Shown in pieces: positions 18,722 to 27,561 of a DNA stretch of 64,000 bases; position 1 is the stretch's first letter; every line of letters begins with the position of its first letter. The notes beneath the pieces are model-generated. The model saw only the letters and a program-made list of their open reading frames with translations. It was not told the DNA's origin and did not search any database. The DNA is from Bacteroidales bacterium (GTDB lineage Bacteria > Bacteroidota > Bacteroidia > Bacteroidales > Paludibacteraceae), in assembly GCA_012837935.1 (NCBI GenBank), contig DUQG01000014.1, forward strand, positions 62,001 to 126,000. Direction: 5' to 3'. Made by a program: the position numbers and the translations under genes.

Positions 18722-18766
18722 GAATTCAACTAACTTTTTAAATAAAAACTAAGAGTAAAGACTGTT

Positions 18767-18893
18767 TGATAGACTTATAGACGAATAGATTATAAGATTA
18801 TCAGACAATTAGTCCCGATAGATCGGGATAGACATTAGACCGAGAGATACAAACGTCTAAAAGTCTATGCTCTAAATGTCTATGTTCTAAAAA
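18767..18893. repeat. Degenerate short-unit array (AGAC / GTCT type)
   Basis: The left half holds AGAC units about 8-16 bases apart (for example ATAGACTTATAGACGAATAG). The right half holds the complementary GTCTA type (for example GTCTAAAAGTCTATGC). Between them lies TCCCGATAGATCGGGA, a near palindrome. The whole is a loose inverted arrangement that ends 11 bases before the TonB receptor start. Confidence 0.6.
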
Positions 18894-18904
18894 TAAAATA
18901 ACAA

Positions 18905-21148
18905 ATGAAAAAATATTTAACTAAAACAATATCAATTTTATTGTTTTCACTTTTTGCTATGTCTGCATTTGCAGTTGAAAGTGATAGTATCAGCACCATT
19001 AACTTGGATGCGGTAAGTGTTTACAGCACAAAAGAAACAAACTTAAAAAATGCGCCTGTGGCATCGACTGTGCTTGGTGCAGAAAAAATAGCACAATCAC
19101 AAATCAGTTCCATTCGTGATATTAGTGTGCAAGTTCCAAACTTTTTTATTCCCGATTATGGCTCTGCTATGTCAAATTCGCCTTATATGCGTGGTGTAGG
19201 GTCACGTTCTAGCGGACAAGCCATTACGCTGTATGTGGATAATGTGCCTTATTTGGAAAAAACAGCCTTCGATTTTGAACTTTATGATTTAGAAAAAATT
19301 GAAGTGCTACGTGGACCTCAGGGAACGCTTTATGGAAGAAATAGCATTGGCGGAATTGTAAATATGTACACGCTTTCGCCGCTGAATTATCAAGGTTTGA
19401 AAGTTTCTATTATCGGTGGAAATTACGGTTATTTACAAGGAAAAGCATCTTACTATACACTTTTAGGAAAGAAAGTAGGGTTATCGCTTGGCGGATATTA
19501 CGGTAAGCATGACGGATTTTACACCAATCAGTTTACAGGTAAAAAACAAGATGCCGAAAAAACTGCCGGTGGTCGTTTGAAATTGGCTTGGAATGCATCA
19601 CAAGCGTTTAAGTTAAATTACAGTGTTGATTTTGACTATATTGACCAAGACGGATTTCCATACGGACAGTACAGTCAGGAAACCAAAGAAACTGCTCTAC
19701 CAAACTTTAACGACCCAAGTCACTACACTCGAAAAATGCTTAACAATAGTCTATCGGCTAAATATTTATATCAAGATTTGATTATGACTTTTTCATTGGC
19801 ACATCAATATTTCGATGATGAAATGAAACTTGACCAAGATTTTCAGCCACTTTCTATTTTTACATTGCAACAAAACCAGAAGCAAAATATGCTGAATGGC
19901 GAAGCTGTTATACGCTCTGCTTCTGCCAATAATTACAAATGGCTAGTTGGTACCAATCTTTTTGTTCAGGAAATAGATATGACAGCACCTGTAACTTTCA
20001 AAGAAGATGGTATTAAAAACATTTTGCAAGCTCAATTAAAACCTGGAATGAGCATTAAAGAAACAGAGTACAAAATACCCGGTGCATTTGTTTACAGACG
20101 AAATGGTGGTGCTTTGTTTCATCAATCAACATTTGACAATTTGTTTGTAGATGGGCTTTCGTTTACATTAGGTGCTCGATTGGATATTGAAAATAAAACC
20201 CAACTTGACTACGACACACACGCCAAAATGACCATGTTGATGCAAAAGGGACCAAAAACCATTGAAATGCCTGCTGAAGCAAAACTAAATGGGGTAGTGG
20301 ACACTACTTTTGTGGCATTTTTACCCAAAGCATCGTTAAAATATGAGTGGGGGAATCAAAACTTTGTTTATGCCAGCGTATCAAAAGGCTATAAATCAGG
20401 TGGTTTTAATGTACAAATGATTTCCGACCTTGTTACAGAAAGTTTACGTACCAGACAAAACATAGAACAGTCAGCAGTAAAGGCACAAACTATGTATTTA
20501 CCGGAAGTGAGCTGGAACTATGAATTAGGTATTCATAATAGCTTTTTGGATAGAAAACTGAACACTGAAATCACGCTTTTCTATATGGATATAAGTGGAA
20601 TGCAACTTACGGAATTTGTAGCTACCGGCGCCGGAAGAAGGTTGACTAATGCCGGAACATCAGTAAGTAAAGGTGTAGAGTTTAGTGCAGATATGCGTCT
20701 TGGTGCAGGATTTGGACTTGGGGTTAATTATGGATTTGCACACGCTACATTTACCAATTACAAAGACGTGAAAACCGTTCAGGGAAAACCTACTGAGGTA
20801 GATTACAAAGGAAAATTTGTTCCTTACGCACCTCAGCACACCTTAAATGCCAACTTAAACTACACGAAAAATCTACAGAATTCTTTCCTGTCGCAGATTT
20901 ACGGAACTGTTTCTTATAAAGGAATTGGTAAGATTTATTGGCACGAAGATAATGAGCTTTCACAAAACTTTTATAGCCTTATAGACACCAAAATTGGTGT
21001 GAAAAAAAACGGAATCGGTATAGAGATTTGGGGTAAAAACTTACTGAATACTAAGTACAATGCGTTTTACTTTGAATCTTTCGGAAATAAATTTTTTCAA
21101 ACAGGAAAACCATTCCAGTTTGGTGGAAAGTTAAGTGTGGACTTGTAG
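18905..21148 (+). CDS. TonB-dependent outer-membrane receptor, probable porphyrin/heme or siderophore type
   Basis: 747 residues with a signal peptide (ending about residue 22, MSAFAVES). A plug domain covers about 35-150 ('APVASTVLGAEKIAQ', 'YMRGVGSRSSGQAI', 'EKIEVLRGPQGTLYGRNSIGGIVNMY'), followed by a beta-barrel of alternating aromatic strands that ends 'FQFGGKLSVDL', a classic terminal strand with an aromatic two before the end of the hydrophobic pattern. There is no CarboxypepD-like N-terminal extension and no SusD partner, so it is not of SusC type. Ferrochelatase starts 87 bases downstream, which suggests import of a tetrapyrrole. Substrate remains inference. Confidence 0.85.
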   Translation: MKKYLTKTISILLFSLFAMSAFAVESDSISTINLDAVSVYSTKETNLKNAPVASTVLGAEKIAQSQISSIRDISVQVPNFFIPDYGSAMSNSPYMRGVGSRSSGQAITLYVDNVPYLEKTAFDFELYDLEKIEVLRGPQGTLYGRNSIGGIVNMYTLSPLNYQGLKVSIIGGNYGYLQGKASYYTLLGKKVGLSLGGYYGKHDGFYTNQFTGKKQDAEKTAGGRLKLAWNASQAFKLNYSVDFDYIDQDGFPYGQYSQETKETALPNFNDPSHYTRKMLNNSLSAKYLYQDLIMTFSLAHQYFDDEMKLDQDFQPLSIFTLQQNQKQNMLNGEAVIRSASANNYKWLVGTNLFVQEIDMTAPVTFKEDGIKNILQAQLKPGMSIKETEYKIPGAFVYRRNGGALFHQSTFDNLFVDGLSFTLGARLDIENKTQLDYDTHAKMTMLMQKGPKTIEMPAEAKLNGVVDTTFVAFLPKASLKYEWGNQNFVYASVSKGYKSGGFNVQMISDLVTESLRTRQNIEQSAVKAQTMYLPEVSWNYELGIHNSFLDRKLNTEITLFYMDISGMQLTEFVATGAGRRLTNAGTSVSKGVEFSADMRLGAGFGLGVNYGFAHATFTNYKDVKTVQGKPTEVDYKGKFVPYAPQHTLNANLNYTKNLQNSFLSQIYGTVSYKGIGKIYWHEDNELSQNFYSLIDTKIGVKKNGIGIEIWGKNLLNTKYNAFYFESFGNKFFQTGKPFQFGGKLSVDL

Positions 21149-21162
21149 TTGGTGTTTTAACA

Positions 21163-21190
21163 GTAGAGACGGAACATGTTCCGTCTCTAC
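21163..21190. repeat. Perfect 28-bp palindrome (REP/terminator-like)
   Basis: GTAGAGACGGAACA is followed directly by its exact reverse complement. It lies just after the TonB receptor stop. Similar GTAGAGACG...CGTCTCTAC palindromes are widespread dispersed elements in several phyla (memory, not search). It has no strong T run, so termination would be partial. Confidence 0.75.
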
Positions 21191-21235
21191 TTGTTGTTGA
21201 TTGTTTGTGTTTTATCTTTAGTTTTTCACTAACTA

Positions 21236-22201
21236 ATGAAAAAGATTGTTTTACTTCTAAATATCGGTACACCTCGTAATCCGAAAGCATCCTCAGTAGC
21301 TTGTTATTTGTCCGAGTTTCTGAGCGATAAGTTTGTTGTCAATATTAATGCGTTTTTTCGGTTTATCCTTGTTCACTTTATCATTATTCCCTTTCGAACC
21401 CTCAAATCTACCAAACGTTACAAAAAAATATGGACAAAAGAAGGTGCACCTCTACTTCTTCATCATCAAAATTTTTGTGCGAGTTTGCAAACGATTTTGC
21501 CGGAAAATTATCTCGTTTACGGTGCTATGCGTTATGGAACGTCATCCATACCCGACACATTAAAACAAATTGACTTCAAAAACGTATCAGAACTTATCGT
21601 TGTTCCGCTTTATCCTCAATACGCTTCTGCTACTTCGGGTTCTTCTATTTACAAAGTTGTTTCTTCGCTCGAAAAATTAGGTCTTAATTGCAACGTCAAA
21701 ATAGTTCCTCAGTTTTTCAATGAACCTACTTACATAGATGCTTTTTCAAAACATATTCAAAGCTACCAGCCTCAAAATTTTGACTTTGTCTTGTTCTCTT
21801 ATCATGCTTTGCCACTTTCACAAATAGAAGCTGATGGAAACAGCAACAAAATAGAAGTGAACTATATAAGTTCGTGTCAGAAATCAACCGAACTTTTAGC
21901 TAGCGCATTAAATTTACCTAAAAGTAAATACGGAACAGCTTTTCAGTCGCACATTTCAAAAAACTGGACAAAACCTTTTACAGAATTTGTATTAAAAGAG
22001 TTAGCGCAAGAAGGAAAGCGGAAAGTATTAATTGTATCCCCTTCATTTGTAGCGGATTGTTTGGAAACCACTTTAGAGTTAGGCGTGGAATATAGAGATG
22101 TTTTTCTTACAAACGGTGGCAAAGAATTTGTGCTTATGGATAGCTTAAATGACAATCCTGAATGGGTAAAAGCTTTGGCAGAAATTGTTTTGAAACAGTA
22201 G
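21236..22201 (+). CDS. hemH: Ferrochelatase
   Basis: 321 residues, normal length for the family. It inserts ferrous iron into protoporphyrin IX, the last step of heme synthesis. Visible signatures are the N-terminal 'LLNIGTP', 'VYGAMRYG' and 'VVPLYPQYASATSGS', the catalytic His190 in 'SYHALP', and Glu277 in 'DCLETTLE', the two residues that bracket the active site. No other heme-biosynthesis gene is nearby. Its place after a TonB receptor suggests that it metallates an imported porphyrin. Start chosen at the ATG that opens directly into the conserved first strand. Confidence 0.92.
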   Translation: MKKIVLLLNIGTPRNPKASSVACYLSEFLSDKFVVNINAFFRFILVHFIIIPFRTLKSTKRYKKIWTKEGAPLLLHHQNFCASLQTILPENYLVYGAMRYGTSSIPDTLKQIDFKNVSELIVVPLYPQYASATSGSSIYKVVSSLEKLGLNCNVKIVPQFFNEPTYIDAFSKHIQSYQPQNFDFVLFSYHALPLSQIEADGNSNKIEVNYISSCQKSTELLASALNLPKSKYGTAFQSHISKNWTKPFTEFVLKELAQEGKRKVLIVSPSFVADCLETTLELGVEYRDVFLTNGGKEFVLMDSLNDNPEWVKALAEIVLKQ

Positions 22202-22240
22202 TTTTTTTTCTTCACAATGTCTTTTTTCATCACAAATGCC

Positions 22241-22248
22241 TATCTTTG
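22241..22248 (+). promoter_or_regulatory. Putative -7 promoter box
   Basis: TATCTTTG, 27 bases before the ATG at 22276; fits the Bacteroidetes consensus. The -33 element is not clear. Confidence 0.5.
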
Positions 22249-22275
22249 TACAAAATAACAATAAAATAAGAAGTT

Positions 22276-22755
22276 ATGCTTTTAAATAGAAATATAAAAG
22301 TTCCCAACAAAAACTCACTCTATCATTTGATGTTAGGACTCGTTTTTTTGGGAACAGCAGCTTGGATTATCTATCAAGGAATGCAAAAAGAGAGTGGTGT
22401 TGATCAGTTTGATTGGATTTATGTAGCTTCTTTTTGTGTGGTTGGTATCTATTTTAGTGTCAAAGGGTTAAATTATATTTTCCGCAAAGCCTATATCCGT
22501 GTGGATGAGGAAAAAATAGCCGTAAAACCCGATGAAGAGACCAAATCAGAAACAATCTTTTGGCGTGATATTCAATGCATTAAAGAGGTTGGAAGAAACT
22601 TTGAAATTTTTAAAAACGACAATACAAGTTATACTATTCATTTTTCTTATTATACCTACAAAAATGCAGACGACCTTCGAGATGCTATTCTTGAAATGGC
22701 TGATAAAAAAGGCGTAAAAGTAGAAAGAAATAATATCATTCCTAAATATAACTAA
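22276..22755 (+). CDS. Membrane protein with PH-like C-terminal domain
   Basis: 159 residues. Two hydrophobic segments (about 16-35 and 48-67) form a hairpin in the membrane. They are followed by a soluble beta-rich region of the bacterial PH type, with 'KAYIRVDEEKIAVKP', 'IFWRDIQCIKEV' and 'YTIHFSY', and a final helix 'ADDLRDAILEMADKKG'. This pattern matches small YdbT/PH-like proteins of unknown function. It has its own promoter box and is closed by the hairpin at 22769, so it is probably monocistronic. Confidence 0.6.
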   Translation: MLLNRNIKVPNKNSLYHLMLGLVFLGTAAWIIYQGMQKESGVDQFDWIYVASFCVVGIYFSVKGLNYIFRKAYIRVDEEKIAVKPDEETKSETIFWRDIQCIKEVGRNFEIFKNDNTSYTIHFSYYTYKNADDLRDAILEMADKKGVKVERNNIIPKYN

Positions 22756-22768
22756 CTTATTAATATCC

Positions 22769-22810
22769 CCTCTAAAATTCCTTGGTTTAGATAGTTTTAG
22801 AGGCTTTTTA
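22769..22810 (+). terminator. Rho-independent terminator ending 2 bases before the pyrF start
   Basis: CCTCTAAAA pairs exactly with TTTTAGAGG around a 17-base loop and is followed by CTTTTTA. The pyrF ATG is at 22813, so the stem and T run occupy the place where its ribosome-binding region would be. Confidence 0.75.
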
Positions 22811-22812
22811 TT

Positions 22813-23652
22813 ATGAACAAACAAGAACTAATCGACAATATTCGTCGTAAAAAATCCTTTCTGTGTGTGGGATTGGATACGGATATAAATAAAATCCCCG
22901 AACATCTTTTTGATGAAACGGATGATGCCATTTTTGAGTTTAATAAACAAATAATTGATGCTACGGCAGATCTTTGTGTAGCGTATAAGCCGAATTTGGC
23001 TTTTTACGAAAGCATTGGACTGGAAGGGTGGAATGTCTTGGACAGAACCGTAGAATATATCCGCACAAATTATCCGGACCAATATATTATTGCTGATGCT
23101 AAACGTGGCGATATTGGAAATACTTCGGCGATGTATGCTCGTACGTTTTTTGGAAATATGGATTTTGATGCGGTAACTGTGGCGCCTTATATGGGTGAGG
23201 ACAGCGTTTCGCCGTTTTTAACTTATGAAAATAAATGGGTAATTCTGTTGGCACTAACATCTAACAAAGGTGCTTTTGATTTCCAATTTATGGAACAAGA
23301 GGATGGCGAAAGGCTCTTTGAAAAAGTACTGAAAGTTTCTAAAAAATGGGGAAATGATGAAAACATGATGTACGTAGTGGGTGCCACCAAAGCAGAAATG
23401 CTCGCCGATATTCGCAAAATTATCCCAACTCACTTTTTGCTTGTTCCGGGTGTAGGTGCGCAAGGCGGAAGTTTACAGGAAGTTGCTAAATATGGTCTTA
23501 CAGACGAATGCGGATTGCTGGTAAATTCTTCACGTCAAATTATTTATGCATCATCAGAACAAGATTTTGCAGAAAAAGCACGAGAAGAAGCACTAAAAGT
23601 TCAGCAAGAAATGGAAGTTTTGCTAAATAACAAGCATAGGAAACGAGGTTAA
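22813..23652 (+). CDS. pyrF: Orotidine 5'-phosphate decarboxylase (type 2)
   Basis: 279 residues, the length of the longer 'type 2' family found in Bacteroidetes. It decarboxylates OMP to UMP, the last step of de novo pyrimidine synthesis. Visible motifs: '[14 protein letters not shown]' at the N-terminus, the catalytic '[11 protein letters not shown]', '[13 protein letters not shown]', and the phosphate-binding '[11 protein letters not shown]'. The start is fixed by homology, because the family begins about ten residues before FLCVGLD. No other pyr gene lies near. The close upstream terminator is odd (see findings). Confidence 0.93.
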   Translation: MNKQELIDNIRRKKSFLCVGLDTDINKIPEHLFDETDDAIFEFNKQIIDATADLCVAYKPNLAFYESIGLEGWNVLDRTVEYIRTNYPDQYIIADAKRGDIGNTSAMYARTFFGNMDFDAVTVAPYMGEDSVSPFLTYENKWVILLALTSNKGAFDFQFMEQEDGERLFEKVLKVSKKWGNDENMMYVVGATKAEMLADIRKIIPTHFLLVPGVGAQGGSLQEVAKYGLTDECGLLVNSSRQIIYASSEQDFAEKAREEALKVQQEMEVLLNNKHRKRG

Positions 23653-23683
23653 CAAAATAAAATAGATAATTCACTTTTTGAGA

Positions 23684-23714
23684 TTGTCTTTTAAAATTAA
23701 AAGTAGTATTTTTG
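23684..23714 (+). promoter_or_regulatory. Promoter of the rhamnose operon
   Basis: TTG at 23684-23686 and TATTTTTG at 23707-23714 are separated by 20 bases, a good fit to the Bacteroidetes -33/-7 promoter. It lies 28 bases before rfbA. Confidence 0.6.
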
Positions 23715-23742
23715 TAAAAATATAAACTTAAATTACAAAATC

Positions 23743-24618
23743 ATGAAAGGAATTGTTTTAGCAGGTGGCTCAGGCACACGTCTTTATCCTATTACAAAAG
23801 GAATTTCAAAGCAATTAATACCTATTTTTGATAAACCGATGGTTTATTATCCGATTTCAGCTTTGATGTTGGCAGGAATTAAGGATATTCTTATAATTTC
23901 CACACCTTCGGATTTGCCGGGTTTTAAACGTTTGCTTGGTGACGGCTCAGATTACGGAGTGAACTTTGAATATGCCGAGCAACCCAGTCCGGATGGATTG
24001 GCGCAAGCATTTATTATTGGCGAAGAATTTATCGGTGATGATTCGGCTTGTCTGGTGTTGGGTGATAATATCTTTTATGGTCACGGATTTCCAACGATGC
24101 TTAGAAATGCAGTAAAAGAAGCGGAAGAAAACAATAATGCGACTGTTTTTGGTTATTGGGTAAATGATCCGGAACGCTATGGTGTTGCTGAATTTGATGC
24201 TGAAGGAAACGTAATAAGCATTGAAGAAAAACCGAAAGAGCCGAAATCGAATTATGCCGTGGTAGGCTTGTATTTCTATCCAAATAAAGTAGTAAATGTA
24301 GCAAAAACCATTAAACCTTCCGCTCGCGGTGAGTTGGAAATTACTACTGTTAATCAGCGATTTTTGGAGGATGGCGAGTTAAAAGTGCAGCTTTTCGGTC
24401 GTGGATTTGCTTGGTTGGATACAGGTACATTTGATTCACTTTCAGAAGCATCTACATTTATTGAAGTGCTTGAAAAACGACAAGGGTTGAAAATTTCTTG
24501 TTTGGAAGAGATAGCCTGGCGCAATGGCTGGATTTCAGATGAGCGATTAGAACAAATTGCTCAATCGATGATTAAAAATGAGTACGGTCAGTACTTGATG
24601 AGATTGTTAAAGAAATAA
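23743..24618 (+). CDS. rfbA: Glucose-1-phosphate thymidylyltransferase
   Basis: 291 residues, full length. It makes dTDP-glucose from dTTP and glucose-1-phosphate, the first step to dTDP-L-rhamnose. The nucleotide-binding '[13 protein letters not shown]' opens the protein. '[16 protein letters not shown]', 'ILIISTP', 'LGDNIFYG' and '[12 protein letters not shown]' are typical RmlA signatures. It heads the cluster and lies 2 bases before rfbC, so the two are surely co-transcribed. Confidence 0.95.
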   Translation: MKGIVLAGGSGTRLYPITKGISKQLIPIFDKPMVYYPISALMLAGIKDILIISTPSDLPGFKRLLGDGSDYGVNFEYAEQPSPDGLAQAFIIGEEFIGDDSACLVLGDNIFYGHGFPTMLRNAVKEAEENNNATVFGYWVNDPERYGVAEFDAEGNVISIEEKPKEPKSNYAVVGLYFYPNKVVNVAKTIKPSARGELEITTVNQRFLEDGELKVQLFGRGFAWLDTGTFDSLSEASTFIEVLEKRQGLKISCLEEIAWRNGWISDERLEQIAQSMIKNEYGQYLMRLLKK

Positions 24619-24620
24619 TT

Positions 24621-25166
24621 ATGAATGTGATAGAAACCCAAATCCCTGATGTGAAAATAATAGAGCCAAAAGTTTTTGGTGATCATCGGGGCTATTTTTT
24701 TGAGTCTTTTTCTCAGCGAGAGTTTGAAGAAAAAGTTAGTAAAACTACTTTTATACAAGACAACGAATCCAAATCAAAATACGGTGTACTACGCGGACTT
24801 CATTTCCAAAAAGAACCTTACGCACAGGCAAAACTAGTAAGTGTGGTACAGGGAAAAGTGCTGGATGTGGCGGTTGATATTCGGAAAGATTCGCCTACAT
24901 TTGGTAAACATGTGGCAGTTGAGCTGAGCGATGAAAATAAAAGGCAGGTGTTTATTCCGCGAGGATTTGCGCATGGTTTTGTAGTGCTGAGTGAAACAGT
25001 TATTTTTCAGTATAAATGCGATAATTACTACGCACCGGACTTTGAAGCAGGCATTGCTTGGGATGATCCGGCGTTAGGAATTGATTGGAAAGTGGCGATT
25101 GAAGATATTTTGCTTTCGGAGAAGGATAAGAGGAATCTGTTGTTGGAGGAGATTTATAACTTATAA
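24621..25166 (+). CDS. rfbC: dTDP-4-dehydrorhamnose 3,5-epimerase
   Basis: 181 residues, normal for RmlC. It epimerises dTDP-4-keto-6-deoxyglucose at C3 and C5. Visible are 'GDHRGYFFESFSQREF', the catalytic His region 'GVLRGLHFQKEPYAQAKLV', 'VVQGKVLDVAVDIRKDSPTFG' and 'IPRGFAHGFVVLSE'. It starts right after rfbA. The next sugar gene, rfbD, is displaced by 1.46 kb by an inserted ATPase gene with its own promoter. Confidence 0.95.
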   Translation: MNVIETQIPDVKIIEPKVFGDHRGYFFESFSQREFEEKVSKTTFIQDNESKSKYGVLRGLHFQKEPYAQAKLVSVVQGKVLDVAVDIRKDSPTFGKHVAVELSDENKRQVFIPRGFAHGFVVLSETVIFQYKCDNYYAPDFEAGIAWDDPALGIDWKVAIEDILLSEKDKRNLLLEEIYNL

Positions 25167-25200
25167 GATTTGTGAAAAATATTCCAATGATTTTTGTTTT

Positions 25201-25290
25201 TGCTACTTTTAAGAAACAATTTTATGTTTAAAGTGCTATTTTAAAGAAACGTTTTTTAGGTAAAATTGATATTTATAAGAAACATTTTGT
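25201..25290 (+). repeat. Three 33-bp repeats upstream of the DUF4143 ATPase gene
   Basis: The core AAGAAAC occurs at 25211, 25244 and 25277, exactly 33 bases apart. Similar flanks surround it: TGCTACTTTT or TGCTATTTT or GATATTTAT before, and T-rich bases after. The third unit lies inside the promoter spacer of the ATPase gene. This looks like an operator array or a mobile-gene border. Confidence 0.65.
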
Positions 25291-25297
25291 ATCTTTG
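25266..25297 (+). promoter_or_regulatory. Promoter of the DUF4143 ATPase gene
   Basis: TTG at 25266-25268 and TATCTTTG at 25290-25297 with 21 bases between. The start codon is at 25336. Expression independent of the rfb operon is likely. Confidence 0.6.
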
Positions 25298-25335
25298 TGC
25301 TTGATATGTTCAACATCTAATGCAAAAAATACATT

Positions 25336-26523
25336 ATGGACAGTTTAATGAAAATTTATCTGCGGTTATTGCAGGAGACAGAGACAGAAACTTTTCGGTA
25401 TCTCTATCCGACTATTGATTGGGATGAGCGGTGTATTGCTATTATTGGGGCAAAAGGCACCGGAAAAACTACCCTGTTATTGCAACATATAAAAACTGCT
25501 TTTTCAAATAAAAACGAAGCTCTTTTTGCAAGTTTAGATAATACTTGGTTTGCCGGGCACACTATTTTTGAGCTGGCAGACGAGTTTTATATGAATGGGG
25601 GAACATATTTGTTTTTGGACGAAGTTCATCATTATCCGAATTGGGCAACAGAAATTAAAAATATTTATGACAGTTTCCCAAAACTGAAAATTGTTTTTAC
25701 GGGGTCTTCGCTTTTGCAAATTTATAAATCAACGACAGACTTATCGAGAAGGGTGGTTTATGAACAATTAGAAGGTTTATCTTTTAGAGAATTTTTAAAA
25801 TTTGAAAAGGTAGGTGATTTTCCCGTGTTTTCATTGGATGAAATTGTTGAAAATCACCAAAATATCGCATTTCAAATCACGGAAAATATAAAAATAATGC
25901 CGTTGTTCAAAAAATATCTGAAAAACGGCTATTATCCGTTTTATAAAGAAGGATTGAAAAAGTACAATCAAAAATTGCAAGAAGCAGTAAACAATGTGAT
26001 TGACGTGGATGTGCCGACGATTGAAAATATTGAATTTGAAAGTCGGTATAAATTGAAGAAATTGTTGGCAATTCTCGCGAAATTAGTTCCTTACACGCCT
26101 AATATTGCAGATTTAGCAAGAGCAATAGACAGTAACAGAAACAATACGGTTAAATATTTATCTTTGTTGGAAAATGCAAAGTTATTGAACTTGGTGTCGT
26201 ATAAAAATAAACGAATTGGCGACCTGACAAAGCCTGACAAAGTTTTACTGAACAACACCAATTTATCTTACATTTATGGTAGCAACACCAATGTTGGCAG
26301 TGCAAGAGAAACTTTTTTTGTTAATCAACTCAAAGCCATTGCCAATGTAACTCTGGCACCGAAAGGTGATTTTATAGTAGATAAATATACTTTTGAAGTT
26401 GGCGGTAAGAACAAAACTTTTGACCAAATTAAAGACCTGCCAAATAGTTTTGTTGTAGCCGATGATATTGAAATAGGACATAAAAATAAAATTCCGCTTT
26501 GGCTTTTTGGGATGTTGTATTAA
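25336..26523 (+). CDS. AAA-type ATPase with DUF4143 C-terminal domain
   Basis: 395 residues. Walker A is 'GAKGTGKTTLL' near residue 37, Walker B 'TYLFLDEVHHYPNW' near 92, and a sensor-like 'IVFTGSSLLQI' near 120. The C-terminal half holds a winged-helix-like segment and the DUF4143 region ('VSYKNKRIGDLTKPDKVLLNN', 'RETFFVNQL', 'FEVGGKNKTFDQI'), which resembles a degenerate PD-(D/E)XK nuclease fold. Such proteins are frequent accessory genes in Bacteroidetes and have no settled function. It is inserted between rfbC and rfbD and carries its own promoter and three upstream repeats, so it is not part of rhamnose synthesis. Confidence 0.85.
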   Translation: MDSLMKIYLRLLQETETETFRYLYPTIDWDERCIAIIGAKGTGKTTLLLQHIKTAFSNKNEALFASLDNTWFAGHTIFELADEFYMNGGTYLFLDEVHHYPNWATEIKNIYDSFPKLKIVFTGSSLLQIYKSTTDLSRRVVYEQLEGLSFREFLKFEKVGDFPVFSLDEIVENHQNIAFQITENIKIMPLFKKYLKNGYYPFYKEGLKKYNQKLQEAVNNVIDVDVPTIENIEFESRYKLKKLLAILAKLVPYTPNIADLARAIDSNRNNTVKYLSLLENAKLLNLVSYKNKRIGDLTKPDKVLLNNTNLSYIYGSNTNVGSARETFFVNQLKAIANVTLAPKGDFIVDKYTFEVGGKNKTFDQIKDLPNSFVVADDIEIGHKNKIPLWLFGMLY

Positions 26524-26627
26524 ATATAGTGTCGGAGTTTAACATAGGTTAAAAAAATTGATAGTACAGATAAAAAGTAACACAAAGACGTTAATATAAT
26601 TTTAAAATAGCAAAGAAAACTAAACAC

Positions 26628-27500
26628 ATGATAAAAAACATCCTTATTACCGGATCTAACGGTCAGCTCGGAAGTGAAATTCGAGAACTCACCGGAAATT
26701 CTAAACATCAGTTTTTCTTTACCGATGTGGCTGAGTTAGATATTACCGATAAGTTGGCTGTAAAGAGTTTTGTTGCTGAAAACGAGATTGATATAATTGT
26801 CAATTGTGCCGCATATACTAATGTAGATAAAGCGGAAGATGATATAGAAGTTGCTGATAAAATTAATCATTTGGCAGTAAGGAACTTAGCGGAAGTTTGT
26901 GCCGATAAAAAATTACTTTTAATCCATATTTCTACCGACTATGTTTTTGACGGAACAAAAAACAAGCCTTACGTAGAAACTGACCCCACAGCAGCACTTG
27001 GAGTGTATGGAATAACAAAACTACAAGGAGAAAAAGCTGTAATAAGTTCAGGATGTGATTATTTGATTATTCGTACTTCGTGGCTTTATTCAGAGTTTGG
27101 CAATAATTTTGTAAAGACCATGAGACGACTGACAAACGAGAAGGAGAGCTTAAAAGTGGTCTTTGATCAGGTGGGTACACCGACTTATGCAGGCGATTTG
27201 GCGCATGCTATTTTAGAAATAATTGAAACGGAAAAATATGAGGGAAATTCCGGTGTATATCACTTCTCGAATGAAGGAGTCTGCTCGTGGTACGATTTCG
27301 CTATCGAAATTCGAGATATCTTTGGGAATACGTGTGATATCGGTCCTTGCCACTCGGACGAGTTCCCGAGCAAAGTAAAACGACCCAATTTTTCCGTGCT
27401 GGATAAAACGAAAATTAAAGAGGTGTTCGGCATTAAAATTCCTCATTGGAAGAGTTCCTTATTTGTAATGGGTCAAAAATTATTAGAATTAGAAAAATAA
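26628..27500 (+). CDS. rfbD: dTDP-4-dehydrorhamnose reductase
   Basis: 290 residues. It reduces dTDP-4-keto-L-rhamnose to dTDP-L-rhamnose. The Rossmann motif 'ITGSNGQLGSEI' is at the N-terminus. 'VNCAAYTNVDKAEDD' and 'IHISTDYVFDGTKNKPYVE' follow, and the active-site Tyr and Lys lie in 'YGITKLQGEKAV'. The C-terminus has 'VFDQVGTPTYAGDLA'. It belongs with rfbA and rfbC, from which it is separated by the ATPase insertion. Confidence 0.95.
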   Translation: MIKNILITGSNGQLGSEIRELTGNSKHQFFFTDVAELDITDKLAVKSFVAENEIDIIVNCAAYTNVDKAEDDIEVADKINHLAVRNLAEVCADKKLLLIHISTDYVFDGTKNKPYVETDPTAALGVYGITKLQGEKAVISSGCDYLIIRTSWLYSEFGNNFVKTMRRLTNEKESLKVVFDQVGTPTYAGDLAHAILEIIETEKYEGNSGVYHFSNEGVCSWYDFAIEIRDIFGNTCDIGPCHSDEFPSKVKRPNFSVLDKTKIKEVFGIKIPHWKSSLFVMGQKLLELEK

Positions 27501-27507
27501 GGGAGGA

Positions 27508-27548
27508 ACACTGATAACGCAGATTTTGCAGATTAACACAGATTCTTA
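27508..27548 (+). repeat. Degenerate 9-10 bp array before the GxxExxY gene
   Basis: Units of the form AACRCWGAT or TTTGCAGAT follow each other about every 9-10 bases, starting 7 bases after the rfbD stop and ending before the start at 27562. A matching array follows the same gene at 27954. Confidence 0.6.
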
Positions 27549-27561
27549 AACATTTGCAATT

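Noticed and set aside
18905-21148. SusC-type glycan importer
   Set aside because: No SusD partner and no N-terminal carboxypeptidase-like domain; ferrochelatase follows instead.
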